Source: JAIXWP01 sp041391745
GTDB taxonomy: Bacteria > Bacteroidota > Bacteroidia > Flavobacteriales_D > Sanyastnellaceae
DNA length: 64,000 bases
Direction of reading: 5' to 3'
NCBI GenBank assembly: GCA_041391745.1
Contig: JAWKNK010000018.1
Coordinates: forward strand, 5,479-69,478
In this document: one piece after another, positions 47,747-58,219 of the stretch
Layout of the letters: every line of letters begins with the position of its first letter
Numbering within the stretch: position 1 is the stretch's first letter
Translations under genes and position numbers: made by a program
The notes under the pieces: generated by a model
Databases searched by the model: none
What the model saw: the letters and a program-made list of their open reading frames with translations, nothing else
Told to the model about the DNA's origin: nothing

Positions 47747-48869
47747 TTATCTCTTTAAAAAGCGCTTCACCTTATACGTGTTGCGTTCAAAAAGAAAATA
47801 GACAATGTAGGCGTATATCAATACTACGACTACGATAAGGCTGAATTCAAAGATCCCATTGGTGTCAAGATCAACTCGCTGAGATCGCAGGTACGATGAA
47901 AGGAAAACGATGAAAGGAAGATGGGTTACATACAATGTGTATGAAATGTTGGACAGAAACGTGCTGAGCCGTCTCAGCCAAGCATAACGCATTTCGAAAT
48001 TGGCTAAAAATGCGACCAACAGCAAGCACAGAAATCCCAACGAAAAATCGTTGAATATCATCGGAAACTTATTCATGCTAATGAATAACAATGACAAAAT
48101 AATAAAGCCTGCATTGACAATTGCTAGTTTCCAATTATTGAAAATATCAAATTGATTTTTATGTAGAAAATATGTAACGCCTCCCATCAACCAAATAAAG
48201 AAATAGGAGGTAAGATGTGTAGATGGAGTGAATGTGTATTGTTGAGAAGGAGCATTATTGATATTCCAGAAAATGCAAGAAGTATTCTCACAGTAGGGGT
48301 GTATAGCTTTGTAAAGAACACATAGAGCAACGGGAATAATACATAATACCAAAACTCATTGGAAAGACTCCATAATGCTCCATTCGATCCATAGGTAGGA
48401 ACAAATATTGTTTGAAGAAAAAGATTACCGATAAAAACATCAGTGCCAAGTTTGCCTGTTGGGACAATCCAAAATTTAATAGTTTCAATTTGTCCAGCAT
48501 AGATGTACGATTCAGAAAAAGTGGAGCCCCAGGTTGTCCCAGAACATTCCGAGGAAAAGTCCGGGTATTAATACAACCCATAATCTTGAAAGTCGATGTC
48601 GCGTATTTTTTCCAACTCCAATTTCCTGATTGAGTTGATTCAACAATTGATTTGATGATGAAAAAGCCGCTTAATACGAAGAATATCATCACAGCTTCAT
48701 GACCTAGATCTGTTATGAAGTAGAAAAATTTTACAAAAACGCTAGGGTTTTGAATTAGACTAAAATCAACAAATGTTATGGAACGAAGGTGACCTATCAG
48801 AACAAGAAAAGCAGCAATGCCACGCAACAAGTCTAGCCATAATAGCTGCTTTGAGTCATTCTCACTCAT
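47747..48869 (-). CDS. Acyltransferase family 3 (OafA/YrhL-like), several frameshifts
   Basis: The start at ATG 48869 gives LLWLDLLRGIAAFLVLIGHL, the family signature with the catalytic-type His. Further pieces: DLGHEAVMIFFVLSGFFIIK, then by frame change RLSRLWVVLIPGLFLGMFWD, FLNRTSMLDKLKLLNFGLSQ, by frame change LQTIFVPTYGSNGALWSLSN plus EFWYYVLFP, and by frame change VLYKAIHPYC to ISYTLYVTHLPFIVFLSSYL. About ten membrane helices would result. It transfers acyl groups to sugars or other surface molecules. Four breaks (about 48605, 48525, 48430, 48300) make it the most damaged conserved gene here: either a true pseudogene or a poor-quality stretch. Confidence 0.75.
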
Positions 48870-48901
48870 AGGCGTAAGGTTAAAACGAACCACGAATATA
48901 G

Positions 48902-48930
48902 AAAAAAGCCCGTTCTCGTTAGAACAGGCT
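48902..48930 (-). terminator. Rho-independent terminator, minus strand
   Basis: Stem AGCC-GTTCT / AGAAC-GGCT (48907-48930, loop CGTT, one bulge) followed on the minus strand by TTTTTT. It lies 25 bases past the end of the gene at 48956. Confidence 0.8.
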
Positions 48931-48955
48931 CTTCCTTTCACCTATGAAACCAATA

Positions 48956-49496
48956 CTATTTTAACGCTGTGTAGTATGGTTGTGCTAATAATTCAAATTG
49001 GGTTTTGATATTTTCTGTGTAATCCATGTCCCAAATCATTTCTTTCTTCTCCTCATCAAACTTACCTTTCGCATATGGGACATTACAAAGATTGAGAAGA
49101 TCTGCATCATCTACTTTTTCAAATAATGAAACATCAACCAGACACTTAATGGCGGTATCGTCATTTGGTCTTGTTACTTCAGTGCAATCGAGCTCGAAAC
49201 TCTTGCAGAAGTATCCTTTTTTCAAATACGATGTGATAGCTTTTTCCAGCTGGCAGAACCGTGGCAAAGAACCCCGTTTCTCTAACATCAGCAGTGCTGA
49301 TAATTTCACTTCCTGAATAAACATACATCTTCACTTGCGCCAATTTTGGTGCTGATTTCTTCTTCTTTTTAGAGGAAGTAGATGTTGATTCAATTTGACC
49401 CTGCTCAACGTATCCGTAGAACATTACCTGCGCTTGTTGAGCAAACAACTGTGCGCAGATAAAAAAGGTCACTAGGGTGGTAACTAACTTTTTCAT
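48956..49496 (-). CDS. Exported hypothetical protein (frameshifted)
   Basis: About 180 residues after joining a break at about 49220. Signal peptide MKKLVTTLVTFFICAQLFAQ, a basic low-complexity stretch (SSKKKKKSAPK, ~46-55), then a beta-type domain (VKMYVYSGSEIISTADVRET, GFFATVLPAGKSYHIVFEK). The second frame adds KGYFCKSFELDCTEVTRPND and FELLAQPYYTALK-stop. The arrangement (short repeat-like domain with a 'vyng…i.t..T...G.F...L..g..Y.i.f.k.gy' pattern) is seen in Bacteroidota cell-envelope proteins of the CarboxypepD-like class. Function unknown. A terminator follows at 48902-48930. Confidence 0.65.
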
Positions 49497-49566
49497 TTTC
49501 GATCACTAGTTGCTAGTTTTAACGGAAATGAAGGTATGAGGTTACAATAAAAGGGAATAAAATGGA

Positions 49567-50583
49567 CTATTCGTGGTCTCGAATACGTAAAGTATCCTGT
49601 TTTTCTGCGATCACGTCAGGATTTTCTTCTGTGATAATCTCCTTAGAATCAATGAATTTGTTCAAGTCTGGCTGGCCTGCGTTGATCCAAGCCGTCATCC
49701 AGAAACTTCCAATAGTAATTACTGCGCTTTTCATGCGCCTTTCCACCTGACCGTCCAACATTTGTTGGTAGGCATTGGTATATTCTTCACTATACACCTT
49801 GACTTGTGACATGCCTCTTACCTCATAAGAGTACTTTTTATCGGAAGTGTATTTTTCATTCAACTCTCTTTCAAAAGAAAGTACGGAATCCACCGCACTA
49901 TAGCTTTGTCGTACTTTACCCCAGATGTGCTTGAGCGGAGATTTTACATATTCAGCTTTGCCCACAAAAAAATCATAGTTGCTGTCGTACAGTTCGGGGA
50001 TTCGACTTTCCCAGAATCCATGAATACCTCGTTGCCCCGTTTTTTGACCATTATAATTACTAGTAGTGTGCAACGGTACGTGAGCATCGCCTATATAATG
50101 TCCGAGTTCTGCGCTCAAATGAAGTATTCTTGTGAGATTTCCGTCTTCGAAAGCTTTGGTGAGTTTGTATACCATCAAGTTGACATGCCAAGGCACTATG
50201 CCGTGAGCGCGAAGTGTGTCTTCTGAATATTTTGCAACGGCATCATTCCAATACATTGGCACATTGGTAAATGGATCACAACCCAATGTGTCGAAGCAAT
50301 AGCGGTCCATATCAATATAATGGCACTCCGCTTCTCCTTTTACACCATATCTTCTTTTGTCTGGATCAACACTGTGCTCTATCAAGAAATTCATGTTGGC
50401 TTTGTAGAAACCAAACATTTCCTCAGGAAGCGTATAAATCGCCAATTCGTTCAGGCGCTTATGACCGTAGAAGCCCCAATTCATCGGATTGTCGGCGCAA
50501 GGGTCTGTGTTTTCTTTGAGAACAATGAATGAACTTGCTCCCAGAAAAACAACAAATGCCAGTATGAATTGGAGTTTTCTCAT
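49567..50583 (-). CDS. S1/P1-nuclease / zinc phospholipase C-like secreted protein
   Basis: 338 residues with a signal peptide or anchor (FILAFVVFLGASSFIV). After it comes NWGFYGHKRLNELAIYTLPE: a Trp and His at the mature N-terminal region, as in zinc-dependent phospholipase C and S1/P1 nucleases. More metal-ligand-like residues: IEHSVDPDKRR, ECHYIDMDRY, HLSAELGHYIGDAHVPLHTT (the HxxxE/D and HxxxD pattern), GIHGFWESRI. It is probably a trinuclear-zinc phosphoesterase in the periplasm or outside. It starts one base after the ComB-like gene stops, so it is co-transcribed with it. Confidence 0.75.
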   Translation of the reverse strand: MRKLQFILAFVVFLGASSFIVLKENTDPCADNPMNWGFYGHKRLNELAIYTLPEEMFGFYKANMNFLIEHSVDPDKRRYGVKGEAECHYIDMDRYCFDTLGCDPFTNVPMYWNDAVAKYSEDTLRAHGIVPWHVNLMVYKLTKAFEDGNLTRILHLSAELGHYIGDAHVPLHTTSNYNGQKTGQRGIHGFWESRIPELYDSNYDFFVGKAEYVKSPLKHIWGKVRQSYSAVDSVLSFERELNEKYTSDKKYSYEVRGMSQVKVYSEEYTNAYQQMLDGQVERRMKSAVITIGSFWMTAWINAGQPDLNKFIDSKEIITEENPDVIAEKQDTLRIRDHE

Positions 50584-50584
50584 G

Positions 50585-51340
50585 CTATTGCGCCTGCGGT
50601 TCAGGTTGATATTCGAGTTTCACCAAAACACCATCCTTCAAAATTGGAATAGTATCAATGGTGTTTAATGTCAAACAGTATTTTACGTCTTTTTGAATGT
50701 TCAATTTTACCAATCTTCTTCTGTGTGAACTTGATCGTAAAAAGCTCCATAGATGTTCTCGTGCACTCTTGTAGATGAATTTGGCAGCCACAGTGCTATC
50801 TTCATCAGCTCTGAATTTTCTAGAGTCCAACAATGCATCAGCGATAGCGCCGCCGCAAATGGTATCTTCTAGATTTACTTTGTCTTTCCAACCGCTGGCA
50901 AGAATCAACGTGTTTTGATGTTGCTCAATCAACCACTTACAAAGTGCATCCAAATTATTTAAACAACCTATAACAACGGTTTTTCTTTCCGCAGCCATTT
51001 GAATGGCGCGTGTACCGTTGGTGGTTGTGAGTACTACGGTTTTTCCCTTTAAGTCTGGATTCATGAAGGCATAGGGTGAGTTCCCAAAGGGAAAACCATC
51101 TACAACCTTACCATCGCGTTCAGCCGCCACGATATATCCTTTTTGTTGATATTCTAACGCTTCTTCAACAGAACTAATGGGAATAATTTTTTCTACGCCG
51201 TAGTGAAGTGCAGATGCAATGGCGCTCGTAGCGCGCAATACATCTACCACCACCACGATGTCAAAATTCTCCTTATACAAATGGTATTGACCAGGTGTAT
51301 AGCAGACTTCGACCAGTTTTCTATCAGCTAATGGAAACAT
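50585..51340 (-). CDS. 2-phosphosulfolactate phosphatase (ComB) family
   Basis: About 251 residues; ATG 51340 is preferred over the TTG one codon earlier. ComB-family motifs: VVVVDVLRATSAIASALHYG, IISS-type turn followed by EEALEYQQKGYIVAAERDGK, GFPFGNSPYAF, VVLTTTNGTRAIQMA, ILASGWKDKVNLEDTICGGA. ComB releases phosphate from 2-phosphosulfolactate in coenzyme M synthesis in methanogens; in Bacteroidota the family is widespread and sulfolactate or another substrate is possible, so no gene symbol is given. It follows gcvT by 3 bases. Confidence 0.88.
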   Translation of the reverse strand: MFPLADRKLVEVCYTPGQYHLYKENFDIVVVVDVLRATSAIASALHYGVEKIIPISSVEEALEYQQKGYIVAAERDGKVVDGFPFGNSPYAFMNPDLKGKTVVLTTTNGTRAIQMAAERKTVVIGCLNNLDALCKWLIEQHQNTLILASGWKDKVNLEDTICGGAIADALLDSRKFRADEDSTVAAKFIYKSAREHLWSFLRSSSHRRRLVKLNIQKDVKYCLTLNTIDTIPILKDGVLVKLEYQPEPQAQ

Positions 51341-51343
51341 CAA

Positions 51344-52447
51344 TTACTTTTTATAAAAAGGAATAGAAACAGTTTGTGCCTTGATGGCTTTGCCACGGAT
51401 GTTGATGTAAATGTCATTTCCAGGCTTGGCCAAGGCTGTAGGAACATATCCCATTCCAATCGCCTTAGAAAGGCTAGGGCTTTGCGTGCCGCTCGTTACA
51501 ACTCCGATAGGATTCATTTCGGCGTCCACAATTTCGTATCCATGACGAGGAATACCTTTGTCAATCATTTCAAATCCTACAAGCTTTCTCGCTGTGCCAT
51601 TTTCTTTATGACCCTTGATGTAGTCAGAATTCATAAATTCTTTGGTGAATTTAGTGATCCAACCAAGTCCTGCTTCAATTGGAGATGTAGTATCGTCGAT
51701 GTCGTTTCCGTATAAACAGAAACCCATTTCCAATCGCAATGTGTCTCGCGCACCCAAGCCGATAGGTTGAATTCCTAAATCAGCACCTGCAGCAAATATT
51801 TTGTCCCAAATATCGTTTGCTGCCTCATTTGGAAAATACACCTCGTATCCACCAGCACCAGTATATCCTGTAGTAGAAATTACGATGTCTTGATGACCAG
51901 CAAACTCACCAATTTGGAAAGTATAATATTCCATTTCAAGGTTCAAAGGAGTCAACTTCTGAAGTACTTGCATGGCGTTAGGACCTTGAACGGCAAGTAA
52001 TGAAGTTTCTTCACTTTTGTTGATCATCTCTACACCATACTCACCAGCTTTTGTCATCAACCAATTCCAATCTTTGTCGATGTTTGAAGCATTTACCACA
52101 AGTAAATATTTATTTTCATTTACTCTGTAAACTAAAAGGTCATCTACGATACCGCCCTTGTCGTTTGGCATGCAGCTGTATTGAACTTTTCCATCAAACA
52201 ATTTGCTCACATCGTTTGAAGTCATGTACTGCAAGAAATCAAGCACACGCTCGCCGCTCACCCAAAACTCTCCCATGTGGCTCACATCAAAAACACCCAC
52301 GCTATTTCTAACGCAGTTGTGCTCCTCAATCAGTCCTCTGTATTGCACAGGCATGTTGTAGCCTGCGAATGGAACCATTTTAGCTCCAAGGGAAATATGT
52401 TTGTCAGTTAAAGCTGTTGCTTTCAATGTGCTGGTTTCTGTAGTCAT
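51344..52447 (-). CDS. gcvT: Glycine cleavage system aminomethyltransferase
   Basis: 367 residues, normal for GcvT. Typical motifs: HISLGAKMVPFAGYNMPVQY, VFDVSHMGEFWVSG, LQYMTSNDVSKLFDGKVQYS with the folate-site region CMPNDKGGIVDDLLVYR, LLAVQGPNAMQVLQKL, STTGYTGAGGYEVYFPNE, GLGARDTLRLEMGFCLYGND, GIPRHGYEI, GVVTSGTQSPSLSKAIGMGY. It transfers the methylene group of glycine from the lipoyl H protein to tetrahydrofolate in the cytoplasm. The other glycine cleavage genes are not in the window. Followed closely by the ComB-family gene. Confidence 0.97.
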   Translation of the reverse strand: MTTETSTLKATALTDKHISLGAKMVPFAGYNMPVQYRGLIEEHNCVRNSVGVFDVSHMGEFWVSGERVLDFLQYMTSNDVSKLFDGKVQYSCMPNDKGGIVDDLLVYRVNENKYLLVVNASNIDKDWNWLMTKAGEYGVEMINKSEETSLLAVQGPNAMQVLQKLTPLNLEMEYYTFQIGEFAGHQDIVISTTGYTGAGGYEVYFPNEAANDIWDKIFAAGADLGIQPIGLGARDTLRLEMGFCLYGNDIDDTTSPIEAGLGWITKFTKEFMNSDYIKGHKENGTARKLVGFEMIDKGIPRHGYEIVDAEMNPIGVVTSGTQSPSLSKAIGMGYVPTALAKPGNDIYINIRGKAIKAQTVSIPFYKK

Positions 52448-52486
52448 TTTCTATAAAAATATTTTGGCAAATATAGGTTTGCGAGG

Positions 52487-54612
52487 TTAGATATTGGTGG
52501 TAAGGTAATCGATGATTTTTTCAATCAAATGCACTCTGTCTTTGCCACGTACATTGTGCGGGTGACCAGGTACACGAAGAAGTCGACCTGTACACCGCTA
52601 TCGATGCATGATTTAAGGAATCGAATGTTGTGTTGCATTACCACCACATCATCATCAGTGCCGTGAATCATCAACAGTTTGCCGTCTAGATTTTTAACCG
52701 ATTTGGTAAGGTTGGCATTCTCATAGCCTTCAGGATTTTCAGAAGGAGTGTCCATATATCTTTCGGTGTACATCACCTCATAAAGATTCCAATCGATTAC
52801 TGGACCGCCAGCTACACCTACTTTGAAGGTACCTGGAGTTTTGAGCATTAATGAAGTGGTCATAAATCCACCGAAGCTCCATCCGTGAACGCCCATTCTG
52901 GTCGCATCCACATATGGTTGAGATTTCAACCAGGTAACACCACTGATTTGGTCAGCTACTTCTGCAGTGCCCAATTGGCGGTGAATAGCTTGCTCGAAAG
53001 CTTTACCACGATTGGCAGAGCCACGGCCATCAACCGTAAATACCAGATAGCCTTGCTGAGCTAAATAGTGCATCCAAAGTGATGCTCCACCAAGGTATGA
53101 ATTGGTAACTAGCTGCACGTGTGGTCCATTGTACACATACACGACAACAGGATATTTTTTCGAAGCATCGAAGTTGCTAGGCTTGATCAATCGCGCATGC
53201 AATGGCATTCCATTTTCACCAGGAATGGTGAAAACTTCAGTAATTCCAATGTTGTAATCTGCATAAGGATCTGCAGCGTTCAATAAGTTCTTGCCAATTT
53301 TTCCCGTTTCATTGATGAGATCAATTCTGCGTGGAGTAGTGAGATTCGTATAGACATCAATGAATACTTTACCACTTTTAGAAATGCTTACTCGGTGGGT
53401 TCCTGAAACTTTCGTGATCTGAGTTTCAGACATGTCAGAAAGTCTAATTTTGAAAAGGTGAGATTCCGTAGGATTTGAGCCTGTACCCATAGCATATCCA
53501 TATTCTCCTTTTGAATCAAATCCAAGCCACTCTGTCATTTCAAATGCAACTTTCATCTTAGCCAATAGTTTGCCTGAAGTGTCATATTTATACCATTGGT
53601 GGAATCCATCTTTTTGACTATACCAAAGAAAATTATTAGCTTGGTTGGGAATGAAAATAATAGGTTGAGTAGGTTCTACCCATTTGTCGTCAGTCTCGGT
53701 AATCAATGTTGCACGAAGCTCTCCGCTGTTTGGATCAAAAGCCATCAACTTCATTTCATTCGTTCCGCGGTTCATCCAAATCGCATAAAGCGTATTGTCT
53801 GGGCTCCAGCTTACATTGGTCATGTAGTATTGATCATTGTAGTCTGAAGGGATTTTCAAAAAGGTGGTTTTTTCTTTCTGAACATTGAATACACCTACAC
53901 GAATCTTTTCACTCTTTCCTCCAGCCATTGGATATTTGATTTCATGCACAGAAGCAGGAGTAGTTGTGTAGTCCGTAAGTGGATAATTGGTTACATCGCT
54001 TTCATCTTTTTCATAAAAAGCCAAGTAGTTCCCGTCTTCATTCCAGAATGTACCTTTTTCAATTCCGTACTCGTTTCTAGAAACCGATTGACCACTCACA
54101 ATATGCACAGGTTGATCTGTTACCTGAATGGCTTTTTCTTTTGTTAGAACAAATAGATTGTTTTTATTGCTGTAGGCAAGATGTTGCGATCCGAAGTGGA
54201 AGTCGCTCACAGTGCCATCTCCTTCTTCCTTAATACCAGCTTCCATTGTGCTCTTCTTGGTATCTACAAAATAGTATGTGCCATCAGAGTGCTGAAAATA
54301 TCCTGTAGTAGCTGAAGTCCAATTGATGAAAGGCATTCTGTTTAAATCGGCAGGAGCATTTTTATATGCTTTCAACCCATCCAAAGTGAACCACATTTTT
54401 TCACTTCCTTTTGCATTACCAATCATCATAGTCGATTCTTTCAAATAGACATAATTATCGGACTCAGGCAAAAATGAAATGCGTGATAAATTTTGAGGAG
54501 CGAATTCTCCAAATTGACCCATCACCGATTGTTCGAGGGTAAGTTCTTTCTTTTGGGCAAAAGAAGAAAGCGAAAGGATAGCAACTCCCACGCTCAGAAT
54601 AATAGCTTTCAT
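52487..54612 (-). CDS. S9-family dipeptidyl peptidase IV-like protease (frameshifted C-terminus)
   Basis: About 708 residues from ATG 54612 (MKAIILSVGVAILSLSSFAQ, signal peptide). The N-terminal beta-propeller (about 40-470) has repeated Trp/Asp blades (WNEDGNYLAFYEKDESDVTN, YPLTDYTTTPASVHEIKYPM, NVSWSPDNTLYAIWMNRG). The C-terminal hydrolase (about 480-708) has YVYNGPHVQLV, FTVDGRGSANRGKAFE and GVHGWSFGGFMT with the nucleophile Ser near 577, then HGTDDDVV with Asp near 654. A break at about 52580 shifts to PGHPHNVRGKDRVHLIEKII, supplying the catalytic His, and the true stop is 52487. It removes X-Pro dipeptides in the periplasm. Confidence 0.93.
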
Positions 54613-54657
54613 ACTTGTGAAATTTTGCGAAAAGTACTCGATTTTTTGCATAAAGCC

Positions 54658-54665
54658 TATCTTTG
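54658..54665 (+). promoter_or_regulatory. -7 element before the His-rich gene
   Basis: TATCTTTG matches TAnnTTTG and lies 7 bases before ATG 54673. The matching TTG is not clear at the standard spacing. Its position between the divergent S9 peptidase and His-rich genes supports a promoter here. Confidence 0.45.
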
Positions 54666-54672
54666 CCGCGCA

Positions 54673-55032
54673 ATGATGCGAGTGAGTAAACATAATAGGA
54701 TAAAATCGGTCGGAATGCTGGCTATTGTCCTATGGTTGCTCAGTTTTCAAACCATTCACCAGTTATCTCATTCTCATTCCTATACACATTTCCACTCTCA
54801 TTCTGAGCAATTGTCTCATGCCACATTTGCAATTCCAGATGACCATGGAGATGTGGACGACGATTGTAAGATTTGCGAATTAATCAGTTTGCCATTTACT
54901 TTTTCAGAGGCTTGGCAATCGACTTTTTATTCATCTTTTGAAATCAGCCATGCAGAAACGTCCATCGTTTCTTCTTCCTATTTAGCTGATTTTCTTCTTC
55001 CCAGACACCGCGGTCCACCCAGTATTGCTTAA
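54673..55032 (+). CDS. Small His-rich exported protein at a TonB-receptor locus
   Basis: 119 residues from ATG 54673 (a second ATG follows directly). One hydrophobic segment (VGMLAIVLWLLSFQTIHQL), then a strongly His-rich stretch, HSHSYTHFHSHSEQLSH, then an acidic Cys pair in DDDCKICELISL. The His cluster and the Cys-x-x-Cys suggest metal binding (zinc, nickel or copper). Proteins of this type precede TonB receptors in other Bacteroidota metal loci. The receptor gene begins 31 bases downstream. Function inferred. Confidence 0.7.
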   Translation: MMRVSKHNRIKSVGMLAIVLWLLSFQTIHQLSHSHSYTHFHSHSEQLSHATFAIPDDHGDVDDDCKICELISLPFTFSEAWQSTFYSSFEISHAETSIVSSSYLADFLLPRHRGPPSIA

Positions 55033-55063
55033 AGAAATCATTTTTTAAGTAATCATTCTTTCC

Positions 55064-57428
55064 ATGAAAATTTTTCCATTCTTGGGAATATTCCTGTTGT
55101 GTTTTGCATCAGCAAGCTATTCTCAATCAACTTATACTTTTTCAGGAAGAATTTTAGATGCCGAAACAAAAGAATCTGTGGTGGGGGCGCACATTGAATG
55201 TCATGAGACAGGATATATGACCTTTTCAGACACAACAGGAGCATTTGAAATTCCTCAATTGAAAAACGGTCAATACCATTTGCACATCGAAATGGCGGGC
55301 TTTAAGGCCTACGCAGAACACTTCACCATTGAAGGTGAGGATGTTTTTAGTGCCCTTGTTTTATTGGAGTCTTCTCATATCGAACTTCGCCAAGTAAACA
55401 TTGAAAGCGAGGTTTCAAAGGCGGATTACCGACATTCTTCGCAAGACTTAATGATTTTAGATTTAAAGTCAGCGTCGAGCATTGGCGCCACCAATTTGTC
55501 GCAGAAACTTGCTCAGTTGCCAGGAGTAAACAAACTCGAGTCAGGCACAGGCATCGCCAAACCCATCATTCGCGGACTTTCGGGAAATCGAATCTTGGTA
55601 AGCGACTTGGGGATGAAACAAGAAGGTCAGCAATGGGGCAGCGATCACGGTTTGGAAATTGATCCTTTTATCAATGAAAAAGTAGAGGTGATTAAAGGTC
55701 CGGCCTCCATACTGTATGGCAGTGACGCACTTGGTGGAGTGATTCGCGTTCAAACACCTGCCATTCCTTCAAAAGGATGGAGCGGAGGTTTGACAGGAAT
55801 CTATCGTTCAAACAATGATTACTATGGCAGTTCGGTCAACTTAAATTTTGCTTCCAATCATTTCTTTGTAAAAAGCAGGCTGACTTGGGCCGAATATGGA
55901 GATGTGAAATTGCCCGCAAATTCATTTACCTATCTCAACAGAACTTTGCCGATTTACAACAATGAGTTGAAAAACACGGCAGGAAAAGATCTCCATTATC
56001 AAGTAACGATGGGATGGAAAGGTGTGAAGAATGTGCACAAATTGACCTTCAGTCATTTTCATCAGAACAATGGGTTTTTTCCAGGTCTTGTAGGCATACC
56101 AAGTGGTTTTAATGTACTGCCCGATGGGAATACGAGAAATATTGATTTGCCGAATCAGCAAGTGGATCATTACAAGCTGGCTTTGAACTCCACGCTTGTT
56201 TTGTCTAAAGGTTGGTTGCAATTGGATGCCGGTTGGCAGCGTAATATTCGTGAGGAGCGTATCATTCCACACCAACAAGGCTACGCGCCTATTTCTGAAA
56301 GTCCTGTGGCGCACCATCTGGAATTGAGCACTACGCAAATCGCTGCAAGGTGGCACGTTCCTGCAGTCAATGATTCAAGCGATTGATCCTGGAATTGCAT
56401 TTTCTTTATCAAGAAAATAAACGAGGAGGATGGGAATATTTGCTGCCGAATGATCGTTCGGTTTCAGGAGGAGCGTTCTTGTACGCAGAGAAAAATATTG
56501 AACGATTTGATCTTGTATATAATGGAGGATTGAGATTCGATGCTGCGCAAATTTCAAGCACGTTTTTTAGTACTCGATATACAATAGCTCAGCAGAAATT
56601 GTGGGTGATTTGACCAGAGTAGAGAATAATAATTTATCATTTTCAAATTGGTCAGCTTCTTCTGGATTGAGCTGGACACCGCGTCAGTGTTGGAATTTTA
56701 AATTGAACCTTTCAAGAAGTTTTAGGGTTCCCAATCAAGCGGAGCTATTTATTAATGGAGTGCATCATGGTACATTTCGACACGAAATGGGAGACGCTTC
56801 ACTGCAAAGCGAAATCGGTTATCAGGCGGATGCTACAGTGTTGTATGAGTTGAAACAATTCTATGTAAAAGTATCGCCGTATTTCAATTATTTCAACGGC
56901 TATATTTATTTGCGACCCACAGCTCAATTCTCAACGCTTCCTGATGGAGGACAAGTGTATCAGTATTCTCAACATGATGCAATTTTTGCAGGTTCTGAAT
57001 TTTATATTGAATGGCATCCTGTCAAGCAAATTCACATGGAGTATATGATTGATGGTGTTTATACGTACAATTTGAATACAGGATTGGCATTGCCTTTCAC
57101 TCCTCCGGTGAGAGGACGTTTTCAATTGGAATATGAAAAAGATTTTGACAAAAGGTATTTATCAGAAATGGCTGTAGGAGGAAATTATCTGGTATGGAGT
57201 AGTCAAAATCGTGTGGATAGAAACGAACATGCCACGAGTGGTGCGTTCACAGTGGATTTGTTTTTGAAAATGGAATTTAAAGAAGATGGTGCTTCTCTTA
57301 ATTTTCAATTCAACAACATTTTCAATCGGTATTATTTGAATCATTTGAGTGCCTACAGAGCGCTCAATATCCCACAACAGGGGAGAAATTTTACAATTAT
57401 GTTAAACCTGCCATTTGGCAAAAAATAA
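55064..57428 (+). CDS. TonB-dependent receptor, probably for a metal (two frameshifts)
   Basis: About 788 residues after joining breaks at about 56380 and 56605. Signal peptide ending ASYSQ. Carboxypeptidase-regulatory-like domain (about 22-105: FSGRILDAETKESVVGAHIE). Plug domain (about 125-240: LAQLPGVNKLESGTGIAKPI, IRGLSGNRILVSDLGMKQEG, KVEVIKGPASILYGSDALGG). The barrel has many Tyr/Trp-rich strands and ends NIPQQGRNFTIMLNLPFGKK. It is flanked by a His-rich small protein and two DUF4625 lipoproteins, one of them His-rich, so zinc or another transition metal is a reasonable substrate guess. Energised by TonB across the outer membrane. Confidence 0.87.
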
Positions 57429-57434
57429 AAAATT

Positions 57435-58199
57435 ATGAAAAAAGTATTTCTAGCACTATTAGCGATTACAACAATTGTTTCTTGTAAAAAAGAAGAATCG
57501 GATACTACGCGACCGATCATCGAAAGCGTAAAGGTGAATGGCATTGCAGCCAATGAACATGAGTTCAATGCTGGTGAAACGTTCACGGTGGAAGTTCAGG
57601 TTTCAGACAACGAAGCATTGAATCAATTGAAAATAAACATCCACGCAGCGGATGACGGACACAGCCACGAAGGAGAGTCTGGTGAGACTTTTGAAGCCAA
57701 CACGGGAACATGGAGCGAAAGCGAAATAGTAAATCTCAGTGGAACATCATCTACAAAAACAGCAACATTTCAAATTCCGAATTCTGTTGCGGGACACTGG
57801 CACATCGAAGTTCAGTTGATCGATAAAGAAGGAAACGAAGCAACGGAGTATGTCACCTTGATTCATGTGTCCAACACCAATCTACCTGTGTTCGATATCA
57901 CTACCAATCCTGCTGTAGATAACTTTGAAATTGCGTTGACTGCCGGAAATTCTTTTACCATCAATGGAACGGTGTCGGACCCGGATGGATTGATTGATTT
58001 GCATATCGAGTTGGAAAATGAATCTAGTGGAGAAGTGTTTTTTGAATATGAAGTTCCAGGAGTTTCAGGAACAAGTTTCACGATGCCGGAAGTTTTGGTA
58101 GGCCCAATTTTGCAAACAGGCATCTATCACCTTCACCTGCATGCCGCGGATGGTCAGGGCTTTGTAGGTGAATGGGCAGTGGATGTGCACGTAGAATAA
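57435..58199 (+). CDS. DUF4625-type lipoprotein with His-rich loop
   Basis: 254 residues. Lipoprotein signal ending TIVSC, KKEES spacer. Two beta-sandwich repeats: the first (about 25-140) contains VSDNEALNQLKINIHAADDG then HSHEGESGE, a histidine/acid loop, and SVAGHWHIEVQLIDKEGNEA; the second (about 145-254) contains SDPDGLIDLHIELENESSGE and GIYHLHLHAADGQGFVGEWA. The clustered His residues in both repeats fit metal binding at the cell surface. It starts 6 bases after the TonB receptor gene, so it is likely a receptor partner. Confidence 0.82.
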   Translation: MKKVFLALLAITTIVSCKKEESDTTRPIIESVKVNGIAANEHEFNAGETFTVEVQVSDNEALNQLKINIHAADDGHSHEGESGETFEANTGTWSESEIVNLSGTSSTKTATFQIPNSVAGHWHIEVQLIDKEGNEATEYVTLIHVSNTNLPVFDITTNPAVDNFEIALTAGNSFTINGTVSDPDGLIDLHIELENESSGEVFFEYEVPGVSGTSFTMPEVLVGPILQTGIYHLHLHAADGQGFVGEWAVDVHVE

Positions 58200-58219
58200 G
58201 TTTGACTTATTTTCGCTGA

